From the NCBI GenBank assembly GCA_003167215.1, contig PMTV01000014.1, positions 62,001 to 126,000 on the forward strand: 64,000 nt of DNA, read 5' to 3'. This document shows, piece after piece, positions 25,170 to 33,708 of the stretch. The stretch is from Acidobacteriota bacterium (GTDB taxonomy: Bacteria; Acidobacteriota; Terriglobia; Acidiferrales; UBA7541). The notes beneath the pieces are model-generated. The model ran no database searches. It was not told the origin of the DNA and saw nothing but the letters and a program-made list of their open reading frames with translations. Numbering within the stretch: the stretch's first letter is position 1; each line of letters starts with the position of its first letter. The position numbers and the translations under genes are program-made.

Positions 25170-25805
25170 ATGGTTTCACTTGCTCCAACCCGCGATCGCG
25201 TTCCGGTTTGGCTGCGATGGAGCGCTCTCCTCTGGCTGTTCGTTTGGATCCCTGCTTATTGGCATACGTGGGGCGCGGCAAATTTCCTGCATCTGTGCGA
25301 CGTTGCCGTAGTTCTAACTTGCGTCGGCTTGTGGAGCAATAATTCGCTCCTGCTTTCAAGTCAGGCTGTTTCCTCCCTTCTTATCGACACACCTTGGGCC
25401 TCCGACGCTGCCTGGAGATTTTTCACCGGTCGCCATCTTATCGGCGGCACCGAGTATCTCTTCGACGCAAACTTCCCACTGTGGGTGCGCCTGCTGTCAC
25501 TATTCCATGTATTGATGCCCTTCCTGCTTCTTTGGGCCTTGCATCAACTTGGATACGATCGCAGAGGCTGGATTACGCAATGCATCATTGCTATTCCGGT
25601 CGTTGTGTTGTCCCGGTTGGCCTCCACGCCCCAGGCAAACATCAATTATGTCTTCACTGATCCATTTTTTAAGCGCGCCTGGGGGGCGGCTCCTTTGCAC
25701 CTCACCGCGGTCCTCCTCTTTCTAATGCTCGTGGTGTATCTGCCCACTCACCTGCTCCTCGCGCGTGTGTTCCCTCCTCCGCCAGATGCTGCAACATTTT
25801 TGTAA
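25170..25805 (+). CDS. Integral membrane protein, unknown function
   Basis: This 211-residue protein has about five hydrophobic spans (near residues 17-35, 40-60, 105-125, 135-155 and 175-200) and few charged residues in them. Conserved-looking polar features include the central FTGRHLIGGTEYLFD and NINYVFTDPFF loops. It appears as a single gene facing the convergent NtrC-type gene at 25980-27371. No transporter or enzyme motif was recognised. The 257 bp upstream, to 24912, shows only low-quality overlapping frames and no gene I would support. Confidence 0.65.
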   Translation: MVSLAPTRDRVPVWLRWSALLWLFVWIPAYWHTWGAANFLHLCDVAVVLTCVGLWSNNSLLLSSQAVSSLLIDTPWASDAAWRFFTGRHLIGGTEYLFDANFPLWVRLLSLFHVLMPFLLLWALHQLGYDRRGWITQCIIAIPVVVLSRLASTPQANINYVFTDPFFKRAWGAAPLHLTAVLLFLMLVVYLPTHLLLARVFPPPPDAATFL

Positions 25806-25869
25806 CGTGCACGCACGTGTGTTTCAGCCCCTCCACAGGTACAGTGCCAACGATTATTGAAAGGAGTCC

Positions 25870-26037
25870 ATGCGAAATGATGCCGTGAAGCTTCTGTGTG
25901 CAGGATTCCCTCTTGCGGTCGTACTGTCAGCGCAGCAGCAACGTCGCCGGGGTCTCGCCGGCTCTTTTGACTTCTTTGGCTATGTTTCTGAGCGGATTGC
26001 GCGCAGGTCAATTCCAAGCTGCTGGCATTTCTTGTAA
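25870..26037 (+). CDS. Possible 55-residue small protein with strong ribosome site
   Basis: AAAGGAG lies three bases before ATG 25870. The frame reads MRNDAVKLLCAGFPLAVVLS and continues to TAA 26037, overlapping the last 58 bases of the antisense regulator gene. The N-terminus is short and hydrophobic, like a signal sequence; the rest is basic (QQQRRRGLAG). It may be a remnant of a longer exported protein cut short. The only positive evidence is the ribosome-binding site. Confidence 0.25.
   Translation: MRNDAVKLLCAGFPLAVVLSAQQQRRRGLAGSFDFFGYVSERIARRSIPSCWHFL
25946..25977 (+). terminator. Weak hairpin with T-rich tail after the membrane-protein gene
   Basis: GCCGG (25946-25950) pairs with CCGGC (25958-25962) over a 7-base loop and is followed by TCTTTTGACTTCTTT. 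It lies 140 bp after the stop at 25805 and just before the convergent gene ends. It also lies inside the doubtful small frame at 25870-26037, so only one of the two calls is likely to be right. Confidence 0.25.
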
Positions 26038-27371
26038 AGGTGGCTACGCTCCAGGCCGAGGGCTTTAGCCGTGTTGGTCATGTGATTGTGATTCCGCTTA
26101 AGCTCCGCAAGCAAAGTCTCGCGTTCAAACGCCTCCACACGCTGACCCAGACCACCGGTCATAAACGCCGCAGGCCTGCTGAAGTTTCCTCCGGTTCCCT
26201 GGTCCGGCGCTGGCAGTGCGCGCGTGACCGAAGCCGCTTCCACCACATCTCCAGCAGCGAGTAGCAGCACGCGTTCGATCACGTTGCGCAATTCCCGCAC
26301 ATTGCCCGGCCAGGGATAGCGCTCTAGTTCCGCAATCGCATCCGGCGAGAAACTCTTCGGCTTCCAATTGTTCTGCTCGCTTAACTGGCGCACAAAATGT
26401 TCCGCCAGCGCGCGAATGTCTTCCCGCCGCTCGCGCAGCGGTGGCACCACAATCGGGAACACGAACACGCGGTGGTACAAATCTTCGCGAAATGTTCCCA
26501 GCCGAACGTGTTCTTCCAAATTTCGATGGGTCGCTACGACGATCCGCACGTCCACAGTGATCGGCTTGTCGCCGCCGATTCGCTCCATTTCACCCTCTTC
26601 CAGCACGCGCAAAAGCTTAGCCTGCATCGAGATCGGCATATCCCCGATCTCGTCCAGGAACAGCGTCCCGCGATGCGCCTGCTCGAATTTCCCGATGTGT
26701 CGCCCCGCTGCTCCGGTGAAAGAACCTTTCTCGTGACCAAAGAGTTCCGTTTCCACCAGCTCGGCGGGAATCGCCGCGCAGTTCAGCGATACGAAAGGCC
26801 CGCCGCGCCGCGCGCTTTTTTCGTGAAGAGTGCGCGCGATAAGTTCCTTGCCCGTTCCCGTTTCCCCGCGAATGCACACGCGCGTTTCGCTCGCCGCCAC
26901 CTGCTCCACCTGCGCCATCACTTCGCGCATCGCAGCGCTGGCCCATACGATGTGGTGCCGCCCCAGCCTCCGCTTCAAATCGCGGTTTTCTGTCTCCAGG
27001 CGCTTCAAGTGCAGCGCGTTTTCCACCGTCAACAGCAGCTTTTCTGTGGAGATCGGTTTCTCCAGAAAGTCGCTGGCGCCCAGCCGCGTCGCCTTCACCG
27101 CCATTTCGATTGAGGCCTGACCGGACATCATCACAATCGTCGAATCCACTCCCGCGTTTTTCAAATCCTCCAGCAGCGCGATGCCGTCGCGTCCCGGCAT
27201 CACCACGTCGGAGAGAATCAGATCAAAGCGCTCCGCCTTCGCCAGTTCCACGGCCCGCGCCGCGTTGTCGCACACGCTCGCTTCATGCCCCGCCAGACGA
27301 AACGCGCGCGCCAACGACGCCAGAGTATTCGCGTCGTCATCAATGACTAGGATATGAGCTTTCGCAGGCAC
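25980..27371 (-). CDS. NtrC/NtrX-family sigma-54-dependent response regulator (third)
   Basis: The 463-residue regulator has a receiver domain (about 5-118; IDDDANT, phosphoacceptor ILSDVVMP, MSGQAS, EKPIST), a sigma-54 AAA+ domain (about 145-370; Walker A GETGTGKE, LFLDEIGDMP) and a Fis-type helix-turn-helix (TAKALGLERSHLYKKCQQL). The sigma-54 contact loop reads GSFTGA instead of GAFTGA, a variant also seen in active NtrX-like proteins. It starts six bases after the kinase stop (27378), so the pair is co-transcribed. The SHLYKKC recognition helix and the NtrY-like kinase place it with NtrX and away from NtrC proper. Confidence 0.92.
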   Translation of the reverse strand: MPAKAHILVIDDDANTLASLARAFRLAGHEASVCDNAARAVELAKAERFDLILSDVVMPGRDGIALLEDLKNAGVDSTIVMMSGQASIEMAVKATRLGASDFLEKPISTEKLLLTVENALHLKRLETENRDLKRRLGRHHIVWASAAMREVMAQVEQVAASETRVCIRGETGTGKELIARTLHEKSARRGGPFVSLNCAAIPAELVETELFGHEKGSFTGAAGRHIGKFEQAHRGTLFLDEIGDMPISMQAKLLRVLEEGEMERIGGDKPITVDVRIVVATHRNLEEHVRLGTFREDLYHRVFVFPIVVPPLRERREDIRALAEHFVRQLSEQNNWKPKSFSPDAIAELERYPWPGNVRELRNVIERVLLLAAGDVVEAASVTRALPAPDQGTGGNFSRPAAFMTGGLGQRVEAFERETLLAELKRNHNHMTNTAKALGLERSHLYKKCQQLGIDLRAIRSET

Positions 27372-27377
27372 GGCCGT

Positions 27378-29210
27378 TTATGCCTCTTCGTTTTCTTCTT
27401 CGATCACAACGGGCGCGGCTTGATGATGGGGTGGCCTGGTAGGGAGTTCGACGTGAAACGCGGTACCCAGCCCCGTTTCGCTCTCGACCGAGATGCGCCC
27501 GCCATGATCCGCGACGATAGCTTGTACGATCGCCAGGCCAAGCCCCGTGCCATGCTGCTTCGTGGTGTAGTACGGAGTAAAAATGCGCTCGGTCTCTTCC
27601 GGAGTTAGTCCCGTGCCGGTGTCGGAAACCTCTAAATGAACGTCGCCGTCACCGTTCGTCGTCCGCAGCATCAGCACGCCGCCGGCGGGCATGGCATCCA
27701 TGGCGTTCAAAATTAGATTCTCAACCGCGCGGCGCAACAGTGTCGCGTCGGCTTGAATAGTCGGCAAACCCTCCGCTAAATGAAGTTCAGGCGTGATCGG
27801 CGGACGCCCCACCGCGCTGAATTGCGCCTCAAACAACTTTTCCACGTTGCGCACGATGGTATTCAAATCCACCGGACCCAGTTCGGGCTGCGGCATTTTT
27901 GCGAAATCGCTGAATCGTCCTACGATGGCTTTCAAATTCTCGATTTCGGAAAGCAGGATGCCGGTGGACTCGCGAAAAACTTCTTCAAATTGTTCGGGGT
28001 TTTGGCTGCTCGCCCTCTGCAGGTTTTCCACCGTCGTCTGCAACGGAAACAGAGGATTCTTCAGCTCGTGCGCCAGGCGCCGAGCCACTTCCCGCCACGC
28101 CGCCACGCGCTCTGCCTGAATCAGCCGCTCGCGCTGGTCCACTAGCTGTTGCGTCATCTGATTGAACGACTGGGCAAGCTGGCCGACCTCGTCGCGCCCT
28201 CGCACAACCACACGTGTATTCCAGTTCCCTTCGGAAACCTCGCGCGCCCCCGCCGCCAGTTTTTGCACTGGACGCGTCACGCGGGCAGCCACCCACCAGC
28301 TCAGCATCAACCCGAAAAGAATGCCGATCGCCGCCACTCCGACTGCCAGCCATAAAATATGCCGTTCGAGCGTCACCACGCTGCGCTGCGAATCTCCAAT
28401 CAACAGCACGCCCAGCAATTCGTTCTGCCGCCCGAGCTGCGGAATCACATGAAATATCTCGGCGCTTGCCGCATCAAACGTCCAATCAATTTTCGCGGTT
28501 TGAACTACCGGCTGCGTTCGCTCTCGCTCGATGACCTGCTCGAAACGTTCCGCCTCATTTACAGGCCCGCCGCTATCGATCAGGTTCGCCGGCTCGAACT
28601 TGGGATCGAGGTTCAGATAAAGCAACGCCCGCATGTTGGACGGCAGCACGAGCGAAGCCAGAAATTCTTTGCCCAGCCGTTCGCCGCCGACCACATACAA
28701 ATCTTTGTCGCCTACTCGCACTGTGGCCACCGCCATCAGCGCCAACGCCGGGCCCTCCTGCGTATCGAGCTTCATCAGGAATGAACCGCGTGTTGCCCAA
28801 TCTTCCTTCTGCGTCACCCATTCCATTTTGTAGCCAAACCGCGCCGACCATTCCGCCGACGAAATGATCGAACCATCCGTCCCCACAAAATCGAGGAAGT
28901 TCAGCTGATGCGATTGTGCTACCCCGCGCGCGTCGTTCACGTACACGGAAATGTCCGCGTTCGGCCTGCTCAGGTCTATCGCCATTCTCACGGTCGGCTC
29001 CGCGTCCGCGATTCCCTGCACGCGATTCAAAACGTCATGCCCTCGCCGATCGAACTCTTTCTGGAATTGCGATACGAGCGCGTCCGTGTGCTCCCGATTT
29101 AACTCGTCGAAAGCGTGGCGCGTAACCACCGTCACGCACGCGGTAACCAGGCCCACGGACAGCAGCAGCGCCAGCATGAAGTTCACGAACAGTTTGGAGC
29201 GAAACGTCAC
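27378..29210 (-). CDS. NtrY-like membrane sensor histidine kinase
   Basis: This 610-residue kinase has two membrane spans (about 8-30 and 285-310) around an extracytoplasmic sensor domain of about 255 residues, then HAMP (about 312-365). HisKA has the NtrY-type H-box REVARRLAHELKNPLFPLQ, and HATPase follows (about 470-590; N-box NLILNAMDAM, DTGTGLTPEE, GTGLGLAIV). The tail is acidic. In NtrY/NtrX systems such kinases respond to redox or nitrogen status and phosphorylate the downstream regulator. A solute-binding-like protein is encoded 70 bp upstream on the same strand, so a ligand-sensing partner is conceivable. Confidence 0.92.
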   Translation of the reverse strand: MTFRSKLFVNFMLALLLSVGLVTACVTVVTRHAFDELNREHTDALVSQFQKEFDRRGHDVLNRVQGIADAEPTVRMAIDLSRPNADISVYVNDARGVAQSHQLNFLDFVGTDGSIISSAEWSARFGYKMEWVTQKEDWATRGSFLMKLDTQEGPALALMAVATVRVGDKDLYVVGGERLGKEFLASLVLPSNMRALLYLNLDPKFEPANLIDSGGPVNEAERFEQVIERERTQPVVQTAKIDWTFDAASAEIFHVIPQLGRQNELLGVLLIGDSQRSVVTLERHILWLAVGVAAIGILFGLMLSWWVAARVTRPVQKLAAGAREVSEGNWNTRVVVRGRDEVGQLAQSFNQMTQQLVDQRERLIQAERVAAWREVARRLAHELKNPLFPLQTTVENLQRASSQNPEQFEEVFRESTGILLSEIENLKAIVGRFSDFAKMPQPELGPVDLNTIVRNVEKLFEAQFSAVGRPPITPELHLAEGLPTIQADATLLRRAVENLILNAMDAMPAGGVLMLRTTNGDGDVHLEVSDTGTGLTPEETERIFTPYYTTKQHGTGLGLAIVQAIVADHGGRISVESETGLGTAFHVELPTRPPHHQAAPVVIEEENEEA

Positions 29211-29280
29211 GATTCCTCTTCCCGCGAAGCACAGAAGTTTTCGTCTGTGCTTGTCACCGCAATTCTTTCACGCCCGGCAG

Positions 29281-30483
29281 CTAATGCGCGTCCGTCGTCG
29301 AGTCCAGCCATACATCCGCCAGCGGCCAACTCTCTCCTGCTGCTGGCTGCTTCCAATCTCGTACTCGGGCGCTCAGCCCATAAACCTGGGGCAGCCAGAC
29401 AAGAGGCACCACCGAGCCGCCATTTATGATGCTCCGCTCGCTATCGTAGACGTCCTCGGGCGACGCGCTCTTCGGAAGCGGACTGCCATTGATTACCGCC
29501 AGCGGCCCCAGTCTATCAATGAAAGCTGCGAGCGAAACGCTCGGAAGTGGCGACGCCATTCGCAAACGCACAAGCCGCGCATCAGCATGGATCGCCTCAT
29601 TATGCGGCGTTGGGCTCTCGCTTCCACCGTGAACATTTGCCTTTTCGGAAGCTGGGATCGCTCTCGACACCAAGGAAATCCCGGCCTCTTTCGCATCCAC
29701 CACGATTCGTTCCGCTACGCTTTGCTCCAGCGCATCAGCGGAATCATATCCCAACACCAACTTCGGAGACGGCGAGATTTGCGCCCAGATTTCCTTTGCG
29801 CTGCGGGCATCCGCCTCCGTCGAAAAAAGAAAAGCCGTGCCGCTCGACCATTGCGGCAGAAGGCCGCCGGCCGGCTCGCCTTCCTTCTGCAAAATAAAAT
29901 TTACAATCGCCGCGCGATTGATGCACCGCGCAATCGCTTCTCGCACGCGCGCATTCTCTGTCGCGCCGCGTCCCATAAGAAAAACCAGCGCCAGCAATTC
30001 GTTCGGTCGCGACGCGCTCACTCGCACGCCGCGGTCCGCCGCCTGCCGCGCCAGCTCCGCGGGAATTTGCGCGAAGTCCGCTTTATTCAACTCCAGGTCC
30101 AGCATTCGATCGTGAGCCGACCGTCCCATCTGAATTTCGATGGAATCGACAAACGGCCGGCCTTCGCGATAATCTTCATTCGCCGCAAACACCGCGCTCT
30201 TCCCTGCTTCCCACGCCGACACGCGAAATGCTCCACTTCCCGCCGTACCAACAAATGTGCCATCCTCGCTGTGTTGATCGTACAAAAGCGCATCCAACTC
30301 CGCTTTCGCACCAGCTTCTTCCGGATTCGCCGCGGCCACCGCTGGATCGAGCGAATGGACGATCGCCCCGATTTCCACACGCAGCGTTCCTCCATACCGC
30401 GGCCGCCGCGCCGGACGCAACGGCCCCGCCGCCGACAGCACTACGCTAATCGCCGCAAGATACAGAAACGGTCGAAGCTTCAT
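29281..30483 (-). CDS. Shortened solute-binding protein (SBP_bac_5/DppA-like)
   Basis: From ATG 30483 the protein has 400 residues and a signal peptide (LRPFLYLAAISVVLSAA). RYGGTLRVEIGAIVHSLDPA is the opening of peptide/nickel-type binding proteins. GAFRVSAWEAGKSAVFAANE and REAIARCINRAAIVNFIL are two later signatures of the family. Between the first and second, only about 30 residues remain where about 100 are expected, so the first lobe is cut down; family members are usually over 500 residues. No permease or ATPase gene lies near. It may have become a ligand-sensing or scaffolding protein for the kinase downstream. Its start overlaps the upstream gene by 38 bases. Confidence 0.75.
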   Translation of the reverse strand: MKLRPFLYLAAISVVLSAAGPLRPARRPRYGGTLRVEIGAIVHSLDPAVAAANPEEAGAKAELDALLYDQHSEDGTFVGTAGSGAFRVSAWEAGKSAVFAANEDYREGRPFVDSIEIQMGRSAHDRMLDLELNKADFAQIPAELARQAADRGVRVSASRPNELLALVFLMGRGATENARVREAIARCINRAAIVNFILQKEGEPAGGLLPQWSSGTAFLFSTEADARSAKEIWAQISPSPKLVLGYDSADALEQSVAERIVVDAKEAGISLVSRAIPASEKANVHGGSESPTPHNEAIHADARLVRLRMASPLPSVSLAAFIDRLGPLAVINGSPLPKSASPEDVYDSERSIINGGSVVPLVWLPQVYGLSARVRDWKQPAAGESWPLADVWLDSTTDAH

Positions 30484-31519
30484 ACGCTCCCGTTTGCAGA
30501 TTCCGCGAAACCACCCGCGCAGTTTTGCCATCTTCCGAGGGCCACAGCGCAAGAATCGGCCCTGGAAATTGGATCGGTTGAGCTATCGGCTCTCTTTGAT
30601 TTCTATCCTCATAGGCTTGAATGAAATCCGGTTCTGTCCAATCCCCGGGCCCGGTACTCAACAGGAGCGGACTGCCGCTGCAATTGGACGCAAGAGCAGC
30701 GTGGCCCTCGACGATGTTCCCTTGCATCAGGGCAAGATCGGCATCCGGAACTGAGGGCACGCTTTTACACGTAACCGTTTCTGGACGCTGAAACTCCCCG
30801 ACGCACACGCCATCCACCAATGTTGCTGTACCAGCCTGCAGATCCATCCGGCCACCCACGTTCCGTTGCACGGGGCGCGCGTGCGGGATAGCGATCTCGC
30901 GATTCAAGTGCCACGCCTCCGCTCGATGATCGTAAAATGCAATCTTGTCGGGCTGAAGTACCACAAGGATCGAAGCCCCTGCCGCGTTGCCATTCGGCAC
31001 CAACCCAAAATCAAGAATTCTCTCGTCCTGCTCCCAGACCAATTTCCGCTGTAACGTGAGCGACGGTTTCCCGGCACCCGCTTTCTCAACAAGGTTTCGC
31101 ACAGCCGAAACGATCACAACTTCGCGAGCTTCACCGTGCCGAATCTCAGCCACCCAAACATAATCCTCTGCAGATTCGGAAAGCGTCAGTTGCAATTGCG
31201 CCTCTCCCGGCACCTTCTGCGTCATGCTGAATCCAAGACCCGTAAGGTCTTCCACCAACGTTTGCCGAAGTCCGGAAACGTCTCCGGCATTCAGTGAGGA
31301 AATATTCCGTACGTCGAGGGAAAACGTTCTAGCAGGTTTTGCAGTGGCTGCGATTTTCTCGGCGAGCGTGTCCAAAGCTTTGTTCCATTCGGGCGGAACC
31401 TGCAGCGTCGACTGCGCCCGCGAAGGCCAGCCTGTGAGCGTAAGGAACGTTACGACGATGATTGCTCGTAGGAAAAAGAGTCGAGGAAGGCGCCGCATCG
31501 GCTTGTGCCAGTTGCACAA
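30446..31519 (-). CDS. Exported protein of unknown function
   Basis: The 357-residue protein has a signal peptide (LPRLFFLRAIIVVTFLTLTG, cut near WPSRAQS). An N-terminal region (about 45-150; TFSLDVRNISSLNAGDVSGL, LRQTLVEDLTGLGF, AQLQLTLSESAEDYVWVAEI) resembles the TolB-like/CsgG-like alpha-beta sandwich in which an exported protein combines several small scores. A beta-rich second half (about 165-350) looks like a small propeller with repeated VLQPDKIAFYDHRAEAW-type strands. No named family was recognised. It overlaps the shortened solute-binding gene by 38 bases, which implies coupled expression. Confidence 0.65.
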   Translation of the reverse strand: MCNWHKPMRRLPRLFFLRAIIVVTFLTLTGWPSRAQSTLQVPPEWNKALDTLAEKIAATAKPARTFSLDVRNISSLNAGDVSGLRQTLVEDLTGLGFSMTQKVPGEAQLQLTLSESAEDYVWVAEIRHGEAREVVIVSAVRNLVEKAGAGKPSLTLQRKLVWEQDERILDFGLVPNGNAAGASILVVLQPDKIAFYDHRAEAWHLNREIAIPHARPVQRNVGGRMDLQAGTATLVDGVCVGEFQRPETVTCKSVPSVPDADLALMQGNIVEGHAALASNCSGSPLLLSTGPGDWTEPDFIQAYEDRNQREPIAQPIQFPGPILALWPSEDGKTARVVSRNLQTGAYEASTVSVSCGD

Positions 31520-31631
31520 AGCGTTGAGAAGCCATCATAGCACACCTCCCAAAACCTCCGCCGAATCGCGACGAGCAAACCCGGAATTCATTTTCCCTTC
31601 ACCGCCGGATCCATCGCCGCCGAAGCCGATT

Positions 31632-33065
31632 TCAACACATCATTCGTGAAAAAACCTTTCCGTCGGTCGGCACCATCATTATTTGCACCCTGTCCGACAG
31701 CCGCTCCGCCACCGTGTACTGCACCAGGAGCGGATTCGTCTTCAGCGCCGCGGCTTCGAGCTGAAGCTGTTCTCCTTCCGCCTGCGCCGTCACGCGAATA
31801 TTGTTCGCTTCCGCGTCAGCCATCAAATTGCGCCGTTCGAGTTCGGCTTTACCATCAATCACTTTAGCCTGCCCGGCAGCCTCGGCGTTCTTCACCGTCA
31901 GAATATTCTGCGTTTCCGAACGCAACTTGCTGCTTTCATCTTCCGCTTTGCTGTTAATCACTTTGGCCTGTGCTTGAGCTTCGGCATCCTGAATCGTGGT
32001 CTCCTTGCGCGCTTCGGCCTCCAGCCGCGACTGCTCGATCAGTTTTTGTTTCAAAGGCAGCGTGTATTGCATCGAATCCGATTCCGCCTTGGCCATAAGC
32101 ACGCGCGTCTGCGCATCGCCCTCGGCGTGCTTGATTTGCCGCACCTTTTGCGCTTCGGCCTGCGACTCGGCGACCTTCACTTTCTTCTGTTCGATGCTCT
32201 GATCCACCGTCACGCGGTCGTCTTCCTGCTCCTTCAACAGCAACCCTTGCAGCCCCTGCGCGTACTCCTCCGGAAGCTGAATTTTGCGCAGCAACACTTC
32301 TTTCACTTCAATGGCATCGTTGCTGAGCCGCGCCGTGATGATCTGCGTAGCCCGCTGCCGAAATTCCTCGCGCTTGATGGCGAAAATGTCGCGCACCACA
32401 TAATTCGGAGCCACCTCGCGGAACACGCTGGTCACCACAGGAGCCACAATCTCCTGATCGATCGGCTGCGGCAAATTTGCCTGCACGTAATCAAGTCGCC
32501 GCGGATCGATCCGATACCGCACCGTCACCGCCAGCCCAACTTCCAGCCCTTCTCGCGTCTCCACATTCAGCACTTCCAGCTTCTCGCGCGTCCCCTCAGC
32601 CGCAGAAGTCGAAAACACTTTGTCCCGCACGTCATAGAGCTGAGCGCGGTCGATCAGCGGCAGGATGAAATGCGTCCCGGCGTAAAGTGTTCCAGGCCGC
32701 ACTCCAGAAATCTGGCTGATCCGCACCGCTGCCTCGCCATCCGGCACAACCAAAATGCTCGAAGCAGCCAGCGATAAGAGGGCCGCCACCGCTACAAGCT
32801 TGGCGGCCGCCGCCCAGCGAATCGCCCGTCGCGTCCTGGCAATCCTCACTGGAGATTGAATTGCGCCCAGAGCCGCCGCTGGCGGTGCGGCCGAGACGGG
32901 AGTCTCGCTCGAGTGCCCTTCCTCACCTTTTCCAGGCGGACGCTCGTCCGAACGCAGCAACCGCCCAAGTTCGAATGCGAGAAACACATCGTAAATCACC
33001 AACCCCACTGCGACTGCTACAAATATGGCGCTGATCGCAAAAAACAAAAACCTCAGAAATAGCAT
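31632..33065 (-). CDS. Band-7/SPFH (prohibitin-like) membrane protein
   Basis: This 477-residue protein has two N-terminal membrane spans (about 5-30 and 88-108). The SPFH domain (about 105-290; VVPDGEAAVRISQISGVRPG, GTHFILPLIDRAQLYDVRD, NVETREGLEVGLAVTVRYRI) is followed by a long Glu/Ala/Lys coiled coil (about 280-440). The prohibitin order is clear, and members assemble into rings that organise membranes or shelter FtsH-type proteases. The linker between spans (about 40-75) is Pro/Ala-rich and unusual. AGGAGG four bases before ATG 33065 gives strong translation. A 71-residue membrane protein is encoded 33 bp upstream. Confidence 0.9.
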   Translation of the reverse strand: MLFLRFLFFAISAIFVAVAVGLVIYDVFLAFELGRLLRSDERPPGKGEEGHSSETPVSAAPPAAALGAIQSPVRIARTRRAIRWAAAAKLVAVAALLSLAASSILVVPDGEAAVRISQISGVRPGTLYAGTHFILPLIDRAQLYDVRDKVFSTSAAEGTREKLEVLNVETREGLEVGLAVTVRYRIDPRRLDYVQANLPQPIDQEIVAPVVTSVFREVAPNYVVRDIFAIKREEFRQRATQIITARLSNDAIEVKEVLLRKIQLPEEYAQGLQGLLLKEQEDDRVTVDQSIEQKKVKVAESQAEAQKVRQIKHAEGDAQTRVLMAKAESDSMQYTLPLKQKLIEQSRLEAEARKETTIQDAEAQAQAKVINSKAEDESSKLRSETQNILTVKNAEAAGQAKVIDGKAELERRNLMADAEANNIRVTAQAEGEQLQLEAAALKTNPLLVQYTVAERLSDRVQIMMVPTDGKVFSRMMC

Positions 33066-33098
33066 AACGCCTCCTGTTCACTTCAATTTCAAAAACCT

Positions 33099-33314
33099 TC
33101 ACGCCGCGTTCTTCCGGTCCCGCGGCACGAGTGACAGCTCACCAACTTTTCTCTGCGGCTCGCGCTCCGCCACCTTTGCCGTTGCCAATCCCGCCTTGCG
33201 AGCTGGCATGAGGCGCATCAGCGCCACCAATCCGATCCACTGAACTGTCAGCGCCACCGCAAACGACGTAAAGATTGCTATTGCCACCTCGCCGAATCCG
33301 ATCACGTTTTCCAT
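33099..33314 (-). CDS. Small single-span membrane protein upstream of the SPFH gene
   Basis: The 71-residue protein has one hydrophobic segment (about 10-33; AIAIFTSFAVALTVQWIGLV) and a basic C-terminal tail (ALMRLMPARKAG ... EREPQRKVGEL ... PRDRKNAA). GGGAGG lies 5 bases before ATG 33314. The 33-bp gap to the SPFH gene suggests co-transcription, and a small partner or regulator of the SPFH ring is a reasonable guess. No family was recognised. Confidence 0.6.
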   Translation of the reverse strand: MENVIGFGEVAIAIFTSFAVALTVQWIGLVALMRLMPARKAGLATAKVAEREPQRKVGELSLVPRDRKNAA

Positions 33315-33708
33315 GTCTTCCTCCCGTCGCTTTGCTGGGCGCAGAAGTGAAAAGCATGAACGTGGCCACTGACCAGTTCATTCATAGCAGGAGGTTTAGC
33401 CGGGCGGGCGAATTGCCAAGTAGTGGCGCCCCGCACACGCCGTGGAAAACGAGACGCTACGACCGCGAAATGGCGGCCGCTCAAGCGAAGAAGCGGTTGC
33501 CAGCAACCCGGCTGGTGTCACGAACGAGGTTTTTGCCGAAGACAACCTTTGCAAATCATCCCGGGTGAGCCGGCAATTTTCTTAAGACTCAGGCTCGGCG
33601 ATTAGCTGGCGTCTCACGCCAGCTTGCAATTAGTGAGTGTTGATATCTTTTGGCTTCATAGGTAACCTCCTTTGCGGCGTTTACCGAGACCACACACAAG
33701 AGGCTCTT
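33315..33708. other. Divergent intergenic region with one perfect hairpin
   Basis: These 394 bp separate the minus-strand SPFH operon from the M13 peptidase. No frame in it has coding character. The one clear structure is a 9-bp perfect inverted repeat with a 3-base loop (arms 33604-33612 and 33616-33624, AGCTGGCGT/ACGCCAGCT). It has no T-run, so it is more likely a binding site or leader hairpin for the peptidase gene than a terminator. Confidence 0.5.

Noticed and set aside
25013..25342. A 109-codon frame overlapping the start of the membrane protein at 25170
   Set aside because: It has no hydrophobic or domain pattern, and the downstream frame has consistent membrane spans.
28951..30624. 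A 557-codon open frame antisense to the kinase and solute-binding genes
   Set aside because: Low-complexity Arg/Ser/Pro translation; the minus-strand genes carry the family motifs.
31683..32777. A 364-codon open frame antisense to the SPFH gene
   Set aside because: It is rich in Arg, His and Leu from the complement of the coiled-coil codons; no motif.
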